Shown piece after piece: positions 46,576 to 58,843 of a stretch of DNA of 64,000 nucleotides. Source of the stretch: Cinnamomum chago (Eukaryota; Streptophyta; Magnoliopsida; Laurales; Lauraceae); assembly GCA_038049695.1 (NCBI GenBank), contig CP142460.1, positions 25,762,001 to 25,826,000 of the forward strand. Reading direction: 5' to 3'. The position numbers were made by a program, and so were the translations under genes. Below the pieces are notes generated by a model that worked only from the letters and a program-made list of their open reading frames with translations, was not told the origin of the DNA and made no database searches. Within the stretch, counting starts at the first letter, position 1; each line of letters opens with the position of its first letter.

Positions 46576-47071
46576 GGACATATGATTAATGGTTACATCT
46601 TTCATTTAAGTGGTCCTCATGGTGGGTCCATGAATCACACCTGAGTCTGATTTATTAAGAAGAAATGGGTCCCGGCGAATTTGAACATTGCCCCCTTTTT
46701 TTTTTTCAAGTTATATAGGCCCCAGGTTGGGGCCAAGAAGAGGAGGAGGAGGAGAAGCAGAAGAAGAAGGACAACGCAATCGGACGGACAGAGGAGGAGG
46801 AAGATAGAAGAAGAAAAAAAAGAAAAAAGGGAAGAAGAAGAAGAACAGGAGGAGGAGCGACCAGCCACAAGAGCAATCAGCCACGACTGCTTACCTTCTT
46901 CTTCTCTGCTGCTAGGTACACCAGGTACATCTTCTCTGCATCTTTTTTTTTTTTTTAACCCTTTCTTCTCTGTTTTTTTTTAACCCTTTCTTCTCTGACG
47001 GTGTTAGGGCATGTTGCCTTTACAGTTGCATGTTGCTTTTGCTCCTGATTTTTCTTGTCTGCATTTGTTTT

Positions 47072-47115
<44 letters not shown>

Positions 47116-47120
47116 TGTCA
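46576..47120. other. Purine-rich tract and poly-T runs
   Basis: 46730-46865 is an almost pure GAA/GAG purine stretch. TTTTTTAACCCTTTCTTCTCTG occurs twice near 46950 and 46975. A poly-T run of about 45 bases ends near 47115. Apparent reading frames here come from the simple composition. Confidence 0.7.
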
Positions 47121-47124
47121 ATAT

Positions 47125-47262
47125 TTTGAACTTCTACAGCGGCCGATGCATAAAATAGCGGTTCATATCGGCCGCTGTGGGAATGTATCTGCCCGCTACA
47201 TGCCGATACAGTTATGATCACTGATAAGTTCAAATCGGCTACGTATCGGCCGTTTTTTTCAT
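47125..47262. repeat. Foldback piece with CGGCCGAT words
   Basis: CAGCGGCCGATGC and CGTATCGGCCG near the two ends, plus internal TATCGGCCGCTG, give a self-complementary arrangement like that of 3781-4752. No target repeat was found. Confidence 0.4.
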
Positions 47263-48674
47263 CCATGGAGTCAACATGGCGACCCCGGAGAGTCATGTAT
47301 AAAAATCAATTAATTAAAATATAAAAATACATTTATTTACCAGTATTCATAATAATCAATTCAAATTAATAAGTTCTAAAATGCAAGAAAAGTACTACAA
47401 TAAGGAAAGTGAAAGAAAAAAATAGTACATATCACATAATTTGTTACTCTAAATACCAAATGTAAAGGATACGTTTCAAATTGCATTCCAATCATCATTT
47501 TTTAAATTACTAACTCTCATGCATAACTACTTATAAACAAATATTAATTGTTTAAAACTTAGATTTGCCTATTAAATGGTTTGGAATGCCAACAACTTAT
47601 TAAAATAAGATGACCCGGCCAAGTCTCTCCTATTTTTGACTTGGTCTTTCATCAAAATAAGATGATTCGGGAGAGTCAAGAGTCAACTCGAAGAGTTTTC
47701 CTACCATGCTTTATATGAAGTTTTATTTTAAAAATCTACATGTGTTTTTTCTTTCTATTTTAATTGCATTTTGATTCAGTCTAAGTCGACGTAGTCTAGT
47801 CTTATCGAGTCTTTTAATTTTGAGCTTCCATTGATACTTTCGGAATCTGATTGAGTGGCTCACAGCCTAGACAATCGAAGCTCATTGAGTTTCCAGACTC
47901 TTTTTTATGGTAAGCTGGGTTTGGTATCACGCCGTTTGGTTGCACTCGCCAGCTTAAAAAATTAGTAGGTGGAAAATCAGGGAATCAATAGGCTGAGCCT
48001 GGGCTCCTCTACAGCTAAGTTAAGCACGACCCATTTAATTTCACACTAAATTTTGGTCTAGCCTAAGATCTTGATACCAAGGGCTTGTTTGTTTTCTAGG
48101 ATTCAAGAAGAATTTATGAATTTTTTAGACGTAGTATAATTTCTAAATCCTCTTTTGTACTTTTTTAAAAAGGAAAATCCGCTTTTGTATTTGACCATAC
48201 AAAAGTTCTAAGAAAAAGTAAAAGTGTTAGAATCCTAGAAATTTCAATGGTCATTTGAGAACTTTTAGGTGACTTAAATTTTAGAATTCAGGTGAAGAAA
48301 TATAGCATTTGAAAATGCTAGGTGACACACCGTCACATCATGCTAGTAATGTCCTAACACCAATTTCTTGTTGGAAATTCTATTAAAGAAATAGGCATGG
48401 AGGCTACTTGGGTAATTGATTTGTAGTAACGAGTGAAGTAAATAGTCAAATTAAGAGAAAAGAAAAGATGAGGTTGAGAAAGAATTACTAAATGATAAAG
48501 TAAATATGTAATTCTTGGGATTTTTATAAAATAATTAAGAGGAGTTTATGGGACAAATCCCCATAGGACCCCATACGTCCTACCAAGACCCCGTATCACA
48601 TTGGACACGTGAGGGGTCCTCATGTGGCATTTTTCTTCTCTTTTTTTTTTTTTTTTTTTTTTTGTTGTCATTTT
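47263..48674. other. No gene seen
   Basis: AT-rich non-coding sequence. A poly-T run of about 24 bases lies at 48640-48663. Confidence 0.4.
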
Positions 48675-48779
48675 GCGATATGATGGTCGATATCGACCGT
48701 TATGTCAGTCATATTTTCTTCAACATGTAACTGTCTTACTTGCTAAACACAGCAGAATGGTCGATATCGACCATATCGC
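48675..48779. repeat. 105-bp foldback repeat
   Basis: GCGATATGATGGTCGATATCGACC at the left faces GGTCGATATCGACCATATCGC at the right with small differences. Each arm is itself a palindrome. It could be a MITE, but no target repeat was seen. Confidence 0.6.
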
Positions 48780-49267
48780 TAACACGGCAATAATTCTTTA
48801 AGATTATCAGATTTTGCATTTGATTTTGTTCCATATTTTCCTTAGTTTGTTCCTTTGTATTTCTTCTCTTTTTCTTTTTTTTTATTATTTATAACTGGCA
48901 TCTTTTACAGAGATTGTTAATTTGTGATGGAACACAACATAACAATTCAAAATGAATGACAACCGGCAAGTGGAAGTTCATTATATAAATACCGGATTAC
49001 CTTACACTGTCACAGAGAGTTTTATGGATTTATTTGAAGGTCTCACATACACTCACGGATTTTGCCCTAGTAGGAGCTTCGCATGAACAGTTGATTTTTT
49101 TTTCTGTCTGTAATGGTGCATTCCAAGTCAAATAACAGATGAAGTTTTTCAACTCTGTATGAATGTCGAAGTGTGGCAGAATTTTGACACTGAGCTTCTT
49201 GAGTTCAAATATTATGTTCAATGTATTTGAAAATTTAGCATCAGGGCATCTAGTCCCAAAATATTTT

Positions 49268-49271
<4 letters not shown>
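48780..49271. other. No gene seen
   Basis: Non-coding, AT-rich. Confidence 0.4.

Positions 49272-49321
<50 letters not shown>
49272..49321. repeat. (CT)n microsatellite
   Basis: Fifty bases of uninterrupted CT repeats. Confidence 0.95.
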
Positions 49322-49324
<3 letters not shown>

Positions 49325-50109
49325 CCTCTGAGAATCCTTAGTTTTGGATGAAAAAAGAAGGAAACTTTTTTTTTATATACAAAAATGGACTGAATGATAG
49401 ATGGCCTATACAAGGAAATGAAATGTACATGACTGTTGGACCCAACATTGATCGCAAGAACATTGTGTGCATGAATATTGATTTTTCACATTTATGTTAT
49501 AGTGATAATTGTGCATGGAATGATGTAATATGAAGACTCTAAATGTGAATGGCTTACAGAATATTGGAGTGAAGTGGACATCCTGCACTAAGTGCGTATG
49601 AAGCGTGTGAAATTGAAGTACATGATATCAAAGAAAGATGAGGTTTGGAAGATTTTTTTCTACTGTTACCGGTATAATGTACGGAAGTGTCTATGAATGT
49701 CTGGATATGAATGAAGTGTGTAATGTATGGAATTATGGATGGTCAATCGAAAACACTTTTAAAAAAATTTCAGTTGACTCTATCATCAATCAATATGGAG
49801 GATTTGATCCCTAATTTTTAATTACAAGTTAACTTAATTGACTAATGCAATCTTGGATATATTAAAAATCTAAATGAGTCCGAATTTCAAAGGAAAAAAA
49901 AGAATGCAAAATTTTATAGTGTTTGTTGAGGTGGACGTTTATTGGCTATAGATGATGGTATCGTCAACGCGATTGACGATATCATCAATTGAATTGACAA
50001 TAACGTCATCTAGGATAATTTCATTTAAAAAAAGTACGAACAATTGACCCGTAGTTTTATTATTTTTCTTCGTAAAATCGTCTAATCAAACTATAAGCTT
50101 AATTAATTA
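49322..50109. other. No gene seen
   Basis: Non-coding, AT-rich. A GACGATATCATCAATTG word repeats near 49970. Confidence 0.4.
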
Positions 50110-50503
50110 CTAGCAAAGCACACCCATGCTAAGCCCGGGTCCCGTAAAGACGGTCCTTACAGTTTTAGGCGCGAACCGCGTAGTGGGGCCCATTGTGAGA
50201 CCCCATTGGTCATGGGATGAAGAGGGATCGAAAGATCAAAGTGGAGCCAACCTACATATCAAATTTGAAGTCAATATAATACCTCTAACATCTTCATCCG
50301 TGGTTTATAAGTTTAATAGTTTTATATCAAACAACAAAATTTGACCCTCAATCTAACGGTCTAGTTCATCTGAATTCATGCAAATTCATTGGATTTAGTG
50401 CCTATAAGGGGGATGTGAATGTGTGGTCAATTTGGATAGGTCATAAGGTGGGCCCCAGTGGCTGTTCCAAATTGTGCGGACCATAAGGACCGTCCTTACA
50501 AGA
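50110..50503 (-). mobile_element. Short Helitron-like element
   Basis: On the + strand it begins A|CTAGCAAAGCACACCCATGC, then AAGCCCGGG, the reverse of a Helitron 3' end. The far end TCTTGTAAGGACGGTCC (minus strand) repeats as an inverted copy near the 3' end (AAGACGGTCCTTACAG at 50148). The right flank base is C instead of the expected T, so the exact end is uncertain. Confidence 0.45.
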
Positions 50504-53500
50504 CTGGTTCATATATATGTGTGTGTGTGTGTGTCTTTTTTGAAATCACAGTGATGTTATCTTCTTTTTTTTTTTCTTTACTGGTTTAGTAGTTCCATAT
50601 TTATAATGCCTATATTAATTGGCATGTAATGTATATTGATTTAGTGTACACCGTAATTAATTAAGACTCAAAAACTTTAAAAAATCTAAAATTAGTTTGA
50701 AAATGAAAGCATTTTCATTAGGCTTGATGAACGCATAAAATTATTTAAAAAGAATAGAGGTTTTAACTTTAATATATTTAGAAATGATGATAAATGTAAA
50801 AAAAATTCTCATAAAGTTTAGGAAACTTTAACCATTATCTTCGTTCTTCAAAAGGCCAAGTGTTTCCAATATAATCAATTGAATAGTGGGACCATTTTAA
50901 TTGGATATCATATTAGTTATTTAATACATAATTGATCACATGGAGGGCCCACAAAATTGATAGTGTAGTAGTTTGTCGCAACATTGGAGCTGACATAGTG
51001 AAAAAAAAAAAAAAAAATCCCAGAGATCGCGCTCAATTGGAAATTGGATATGAGTACAAATGTGGGATGGGTCTACTTTTTAAGACCGAAGGAAGGAGAG
51101 GCAGATAACTTGGCGCCCACTATTTTTAAAAGTGCATGATCAAATCTTTTTAGATCCAAATGATCACTGAAAAACATAAACATACACATTTATCCTATAT
51201 AGGTGGGGCCAAGCATGCTTTGGAAATCTAAAAATTAAGAGATCTAGATATGATATTGGATAGACACAAAACATGGGTTGGGCCCCACTTGCTACAATCA
51301 AAGGAAGGGCAAGCTAATGGCAGGCTGATGAAGTTGAGCTAACCAAACACCCTTTACTCTTAAAAAGTTGTTAGAAATGTACATTGAATCTTAATAAATG
51401 GAACCAAACATGCTCAACCTTCTTGGTTGATAAATTCTGTCCTCGTGCCATGGACAGACACTTCCATTTATGTGTGGATTAGGTAGAAAAAAATTTTTGA
51501 GAAAAGAAATTGGAGAAACACCACATCTGGAATATGGTCCTGATTGTTAAAGTTATTTCTGAAAATTACATGAGCATTATTCTTAGATGTCAAAAATATT
51601 GCAATAATTTATCAAATTTCATAAATAAAATAAAGAATTCATACGAGTGGGCATATACATTTAAAAATAAGTAAAAAATAAAAATTAAACAAAGTAACGG
51701 TGAGTTTTACTTGGGAGAAGAAAGTGATGTTGTTATCATAAAGAACATATCTCACCTCATTTAATTCTTTTTTCTTCAAGAACACAGCATATTGTTTAAA
51801 AGAAATAGAGCAAGAATTATCACAAATTGTGTCTGACCCTTTCATTGATGCTTCAGTCAATGGTTTCTCTAGTGACGGCTAGTAGTACCTAATCAACATG
51901 AGTATTGTCTTAGCCCATTAATAATATCCTAAGTGAAGAAAATCTTAAACAAAATAAATATTAAATAACATAAGAAAAAATACTAACCACTAAATATTTC
52001 GATGCTAGCAACTAAATTAAAATGAATATCAAATACTAAACACTAAATTAAAAAAGCACCGATACATATGCCAACATATATAAACCAACTCAATCAACTT
52101 AATGGGAAAACAGAAATAGTTACCAACTTAATTTAATGGACCATAAAAAAAGATTGAGAATGAAAGTTACAGAGAAATGATCGATCATAAGCAAATAAAT
52201 GAACGTGTGATACAAAACCACATAAAATGAAAAAAAAATAAACTAAAAAGAAAACTAAAAGAATAAACTTCAAAAATCCAAAAATACACTAAAAAGAACG
52301 CAAAAAGAAAACTAAAAGTAAAAACTAAAAAGAAAGCTATAAAATAAAAATAAAACCACCCCTCCCTACAAGTATTAAACAAAACCGTACAAAACTAATC
52401 ATCAATTTCATCGTCTTTTAGATAGTCTAGTACTTGAAATACTTCCAGCTCTTGAATTATAGGAGCAGTTTGTTTAGCATTAAAAAAAAAGTTGAGGGGA
52501 AAAAGTCCCGCCTAACTGAGGTCAAATAGCCTTAGATTCAAATCTCTCACATGGGCGTAACATCTAACTAATTTGATTTTCTCCCAAGAACAAACTCAAG
52601 TAACAATAAGATCTAAAGATAGATTTTCTCACAGGAAAACTATGGTATCTATTGTTATAACCGAGATAATGTAACTGCAAACCAATCAAAACACAAATTC
52701 AAGAAATCACAATCCAGTCGTTGTAAAAGAAAATTACAGTCACATCGCAGTTCAAGAGAATGAAATTTCGTTACAGTGATTATCAAAATAGAATTCAGAG
52801 CATGCTTGCATGTGAAATTGAGATCTTTCTTACATGTGAATTCAGAGCATGCTTGCATGCGAATTTTCACCTAAGATGCGTTCACTATGAGCAGAACCTT
52901 ACTTTTAGCCCAAAGATCAGTCGAAGGAGCTTCTTATGGAAGGGGCGATATTGACTTCCTATAGCTATTGTTTGTAGTGACAACGAAGAGAGGGCACTAG
53001 ATTACTTTCAGAGGAGGCTATGCATTGAGATTTCATTTAGTCCTTGAAAGATCCCAATCTTCTATAAAGAAATAGATGAAATAAAATGATGAATGAAGAA
53101 ATGAAATAGAAAGGCTTGTTGAGCATTTGATTTGATCAAAGAGAGAAGAATGGGAATCAGAGGATCTATCTACTCATTGCTCAAATTGATTAAAGGATGA
53201 AACCCTAAGAACTGTTTGACAATACCTTTAAATGAGATCTTCAAATAAGATGAGGGATTCAAAGAGGTTTTCAGGAGTTACAGGAAGTGAATGGACATGT
53301 CTTTTTTGCACAATAGGAACATGAGAGTAGCGGAGTGGGGAGATTGAAAAAAAAAAACACATTATGCACCCGTGGAAATGGTTTTGAGGATTTAAGAGGG
53401 AATAATAACCATCAACATTCTATAAATTAGGCTTTAGTGCATGGGTTGACAAAATGGATGGTATAACTCCCCTTTCGATGAGATGAGAGTGGGCCTCAAT

Positions 53501-54187
53501 GGGATGAGGCAAGTGCAGAGTTAAAATGTCAAAATAAATTAGTAAGGGTCAAAATCAATTGATGAGGTTGATTTCTCAATTGAAACACAACGGCTTTCAT
53601 ATATATAAATTTCGTACAAATCCCTTAATTTTTTAGTAAAAATAAGAGGGTTGTTTTGTCATTTAGTGTCATAGAGAGGTAGTTTTTGAACTTTGTGGTA
53701 AAAAAGAAGAGGTCCCTTTAGTCTTTTTGTACTTTCTATTTTAACATCCTCTTCTTTTCTTCTCTTGATTTGGCTATTTATTTTACTCCATTGTATAGAT
53801 AATTTCACCAAACAGCCCAAGGTTTGTTTGTTTGCATTAGATTACATAGGAATTAAATAAATAGAAATTTGAGGTCTAGTGAGCCTTGCAAAGGACTTTC
53901 AAAGAGGTGAGGAATGAAAGGAAATAAGGTGAGATATAAATGCGACCTTGACCATATTGAATTACTAGGGTGATTATGTTATAATTATTGGGCATACATA
54001 CAAGGGCGAACAGGGACCTCGGACCCACTATAAAAGTTATCCACTGAAGGCTTGCTTCTAGATTTTTTTCATAAAATAAAATTATCAATTGCAGTTTACA
54101 TATTTTAAGTTTCTTTTATTTTTAGGAAATAGTCTCCCAATCTTTTTTAAAAAAAAATAATGCTTCTAATAAAAAAATTGATTAATT
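50504..54187. other. No gene seen (3.7 kb)
   Basis: AT-rich with a (TG)n tract at 50517-50534. A 23-base word (TTCAGAGCATGCTTGCATG and onward) repeats at 52795 and 52842. A tRNA-like B box (ATTCAAATCTC) lies near 52540. No exons were recognised. Confidence 0.45.
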
Positions 54188-54469
54188 AGCGAAAGGTCCC
54201 TATAATGGAATGTTTCCAGCCTCCAGTCCAGGCGGAATCTTTTTAAAGGCTCTGGTCCAAGCAGTTAGGATGTTTGCAGCCCAAGGTCCCTATATACACA
54301 CGGTTTCAATTTTTAAGACTAATTTGCCCCTGTAACCGTCACAGCATGTAGTGGAGTGGTCCCCAACGTGTCACGATTATTTAGCCACGATTTAAGTGCA
54401 TAATCGTGGAAGATATTACTGATATGCCCAAGTAATACAGTGCAGATCTCGTTTTTTGATTCTCAACCT

Positions 54470-55665
54470 GCAATCGCTTATGATCTTGAATCTGAATATA
54501 GAAACTTAACGAGAGAGAAGATAGATCTGTAGATTCATTGTTTGCGAAGCAAATTGCAGATCAAACTTTTGGTAGGAGTTCTATTGTAATTGGATTATAG
54601 TCTCGTAGATTGATTGGCTGGGAAACAGTTCATTGGCTTGGAAGCAGAAACCAGATCCAAACTTTGGGAAGTGATTCATCTTTTTTGAGGTAAGCGATTT
54701 TTTCTATCTTACAGCAGAGATTATGCAGTGTTTGTTATTTGAATGTGCAGATCTATATATATCTGATACTCGTGCTCAGTTATATTCTTATTGGTTTTTA
54801 GCTGTGTAGATTGATTTAATGGATAGCAGATTTCAGATCTAACTTTTGTGAAGCAGTTCTATCTTTTATATGGACGTGAAGTTTTTAATTTTTCTTTTCG
54901 AGTTTTGATAGTTAGATTTCATTAGTTTTGTTGGTGATGAAGTATTCAATTTGTATCAGCTCAGTTGATGTAGAACTGCTTTAATGGTCATGCATTTAGA
55001 TTAGCTAGAGCCTGACTTATTTACCAGTCTTGTTTCAGAGCTGAATTGTTTAAGAAGTAATGTAATCAAAGATATTTGACTTTTAGCATGAAATTTATCT
55101 GACTATTAATCAGACAAATCTTAGTTCGTGTAATTTTATCTGAGTTCTATACAAAATATCTGATTTCTGTATTGAATTTATCTGGTTCACTTTTGAAAAT
55201 CCATATAATTGCAGGTAAATTTGGCAAAACTCAGATAGATTTGTAGAGATCATGTTTTTTTTTCTGCATTCTGCATAGTTTTTACAATGACAATGACCAG
55301 TTTTGTTAGCAATGAACAATTCAATCTGTATGACTTCTGTTGACGTAGAATTGCTTTTTATTATATGTAATTCGAGGTAATCATGTATTTAGATTTGTTA
55401 GATGCTAAATTTATCCGAGTTATATACAACTTATCTGTGTTATGTACAATTTATCTATGTTCTATACAATTTATCTGTGTTATGTATAATTTATCTGAGT
55501 TATGTATTGAATTCATCTAAGCTCACTTCTGAAAATCCAGATAATTCCACAGAGTTTTGCACATTATCAGATAGATTTGCAGAGATCATGTTCTTTTTTT
55601 GCATTATGCATACTTTTTACAATGATAATGATCATTTATATCCATTGAATCTTGTTGTTTTATAG
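54470..55665 (+). other. Probable 5' UTR exon and intron of the MULE transposase
   Basis: A donor-like GAG|GTAAGC lies at about 54689 and an acceptor TTTTATAG directly before the ATG at 55666. The intron carries two diverged copies of a segment of about 370 bp (54930-55300 and 55302-55640). It also carries many TTATCTG words. Confidence 0.5.
55085..55520 (-). repeat. CAGATAA-type repeat array A
   Basis: Units of 20-21 bp built on TTATCTG(A/T)GTT, best ordered at 55405-55515, where about six follow in a row. They read TTATCTG on the + strand, opposite to the other arrays. Confidence 0.8.
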
Positions 55666-57938
55666 ATGTCACAGCCGTTATTGCTTCTCTGTAAGTATGA
55701 CATGTTTACGGCCGTTATTCATTTGAGTCGGGGTATGAGTTATGATGGTTTGATGCGTCAAGTTTGTAACAAGTGGAGAAATCTTACAGTGAACATGGTT
55801 TGTTTGACTTGTGCGTTGCCTGGCCACCCAAAGTGCTTGCTGGACAGTGATTCGGATCTACTAAGCTTATCCATGCTGGCTTCTTCAATGGGATTGGGGA
55901 CAGTTGATGTATTTGTATCAGAATCGCAGGAATCGGAGGACGATGATCAAGAGGAAAATGGTAGTGATTTAGCTGAAGATGCCCTACCATTAGTGGGGTA
56001 CGAGGATACAGATATAGAGACAGATCTTCTTCCACAGTTTTGTACCCACAAGGAGAAGATGTTGCTGTCTTCCTGCTAGGCAAGTGGTATTAGAGATGTG
56101 GGGCAGAGGTTTGAGGGCGGTGTTGGGGAGTTTAGAAGTGTCTTGTGCAGATATTCAAATGAGGTTGGGTTTGAATTTGTATATGTGAAAAATGATAAGG
56201 TGAGGGTGACAGCTGAATGCTCTCGCAGTCATTCAATGGGATGCAAATGGCGTGTTCATGCATCTATTGAAAAGTCTAGTGGCCATTTTTGTATCAGGAC
56301 ATTAAACAATGAGCATACATGCGGTGCAGCAGTTCGAACGTCAAAGAACAGCCGTATGAATTCCGAGACAGTTACAGATTTAATAGTGGATCATATCCGT
56401 GAGAAGCCGCTCACCAGACCCATTGATATCGTGCACCACTTTAAGGCGAATTATGGACTTACCATTGCATATCATCATGCATGGTGGGGTGTGGAAAGGG
56501 CTAGAAATAAGCTGTATGGTGATTCGTTGCTATTTTTGGACCATCTTCGCTGGTATATTAAGGTGGCGGAGGAGGTAAATCCAATAAGTCTCTTTGTGCC
56601 AGATTATGACCAATCAACTATGTGTTTCAAGCGTCTCTTTGTGTCGTTCTATGCTTCAATTGCTGGTTTTAATCATATTCGTCCTTTGTTATATCTGGAC
56701 GGTACTTTCTTAAAGGGCAGATACAAGAGAAACCTATTGGCAGCAACTAGGAAGAATGAGAATCAAGGTAAGTCGTAATGCTGTTTTTTCTGATATTATT
56801 GACCCATTTATTTATTTTTACACTAATGATCAGCATGTTTTGATTTTCTGAATAGTATCTGAAATATAAAACTTTGTTAATTCATGTGACAGGTTTGTTC
56901 CCCCTTGCTTTTGCGGTCGTGGACTCAGAGACGGAGGACAATTGGACATGGTTTCTGTAGAATTTAAGGAAAGTTATAATGTCAGATCGCACTATTACTT
57001 TTATTTCCGACAGAAATCCAGGTCTGATAGAGGCTGTCTCAACGGTATTTCATTTTGCCCATCATGCGTATTGCCTCCAACACCTTAAGGCAAATTTGAG
57101 GGACAAGTTGTCTGGTGATTACACTAATGCATTTAGAGAGAGAATGGTTATGATGCTGCGGGAATGTGCATATGCCCTAACTATCCCTGCCTTCCATGCA
57201 AAGCTGCAGTCGTTGAGGCGTGAAGGTGGTTCCAATGTAGACAAATTTCTCTGTGGATTGCCTCATGAAAGATGGAGCAATGCATATTTTAAGGGTCAGC
57301 GGTACGGTGAGATGTGTTCGAATGCTGCTGAGTCTTTCAACTCATGGACTAGAGAAGTTCGCCATCTTCCAATTACAAAGATGGTTGACACAATAAGGGT
57401 TTAAATAATGGAGCAGATGACTAGTAGGAAGGAAGTTTCCAGCAGATGGAAGTCAGTCATCTGCCCGGACATGGATAAGAGGCTTGATGCTGCTATCCGG
57501 CTTGGAAGGACGTGAACAGTCAGTCATTCGAGTGAAACTGTTTACGATGTGCATTCTTACCCGTCAATGACCGTTGGCATTTTTAATCACATATGTTCCT
57601 GTTATCAGTGGCAGATCAATGGTTTCCCCTGCGCCCATGCTTGTGCGGCGATTCAAAAGAGTGGAAAGGACTTGAGTGTCTTTGTTGATCATTATTTTCA
57701 CACTCATACATATAGGGTTTCGTATGAAGAACAGATTTTCCCAATTCCAACCGTGGGAATACCAGAGACAAAAGGCGCCGAAGCCGTTATTCTCCCACCT
57801 GTTGTTAAACGACCAACTGGCAGGCCGAAAAAAAAGAGGATCTTGTCAAAATGGGAGATCACACGGCAGATAAAATGTGGGCGATGTGGTCGGATTGGCA
57901 GCCACAATAAGAAATCGTGCAAGGAGCCTATTCTTTGA
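55666..57938 (+). pseudogene. MuDR-like transposase (MULE), nonsense-broken
   Basis: Two exons, 55666-56767 and 56893-57938, are joined by a 125-bp phase-1 intron (G|GTAAGT, ACAG|GT) and give about 715 codons. In order: an N-terminal PB1-like stretch, an acidic linker, a MuDR DNA-binding region (56200-56330, C and H ligands in CKWRVHA and NEHTC), the DDE core, a SWIM zinc finger and a zinc knuckle. The DDE residues lie in LYLDGTFLKGRY near 56700, ISDRNPGL near 57010 and AAESFNSW near 57325. The SWIM finger is CSCYQ...FPCAH at 57595-57640 and the knuckle is CGRCGRIGSHNKKSC near 57890. The frame is continuous except for stops TAG 56077-56079, TAG 56958-56960, TAA 57402-57404 and TGA 57513-57515. 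Catalytic residues are kept. It would act in the nucleus at the element's ends. Confidence 0.9.
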
Positions 57939-58204
57939 CATTTCATTGAATTAGATATTGAATTTAGGTTAGGAGTAATATTGTTGATACATCTGATGTA
58001 ATTCTGATTAGTGAATAAAAAGGTCAAATTGACATTCCCTTTAATGTTGATTAATGTGCTCTTGCTTTTATAAGTAATTACTTCCAAATGTGTCTAAATC
58101 ATTTAGTCATTGTTCAAAATTGATATTGAAATTGCATTAGAGCTGAGATTATCTGGAATCATTAGCTAGACAGATCAATCACATTACCCAGCTAAATATG
58201 TAGC

Positions 58205-58575
58205 TGAATTCAGATAATTTCAATCTAGATTCAGATAACTTCACTCATGAGTCAGATAATTTGATTCAGAAGTTAGATAATTTCATTCATAACTCAGATA
58301 ACTTCAGCCAGTAGTCAGATAATTTCATTCATGAGTCAGATAATTTGCTTCAGAACTCAGATAATTTCATCTATAAGTAAGATAATTTCACCCATGACTC
58401 AGATAATTTGATTCAGAAGTCAGATAATATCATCCAAAGTCATATAATTTGATTCAGAAGTCAGATAAAATGATACAGAAGTCAGATAATTTCAATTAGA
58501 ACCTATATAATTTCATCCAAAACTTAGATGATCTCAGTCAGAACTCAGATAATTTCTATCAGAAGTCAGCTAAAA
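58205..58575 (+). repeat. 21-bp CAGATAA array B, about 17 units
   Basis: An almost exact 21-base period, with units such as CAGATAATTTCATTCATGAG and one more base. It lies between the convergent 3' ends of the transposase and the Ulp1-like gene. Units differ by a few bases each. Confidence 0.93.
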
Positions 58576-58843
58576 TTTCACCAGAAATTAGAAAAAAAGA
58601 TTGCATAGTGCTGATGTACGAAGACATTGACAGAAATAATTCTATTTACATTCATTCACAAATGTGAGAATTGAATTGATAGAAATGTTTATCCAACCTT
58701 CATGTGAACCAAAAAAATACATTCACAAGTCTGTTGAACGTTCACTTTTCATATATAGAGATTTACATTAAAATGTATTGACTTTTGTTTGACATCAATT
58801 TGATTGAAAACAACTTGTTTGTCTCATTACTGTAGTTTTTTCG

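Noticed and set aside
46681-46983. Arg/Glu-rich open frame
   Set aside because: A product of the purine-rich simple sequence on one strand and poly-pyrimidine on the other.
58205-58575. Regular 21-bp array as a CRISPR
   Set aside because: Units are contiguous and degenerate with no unique spacers between fixed repeats, and the DNA is a plant transposon.
58205-58575. 21-bp array as a coding heptad repeat
   Set aside because: One frame is mostly open, since 21 is a multiple of three, but it has stops and no start or splice context. The same repeat sits in introns elsewhere.
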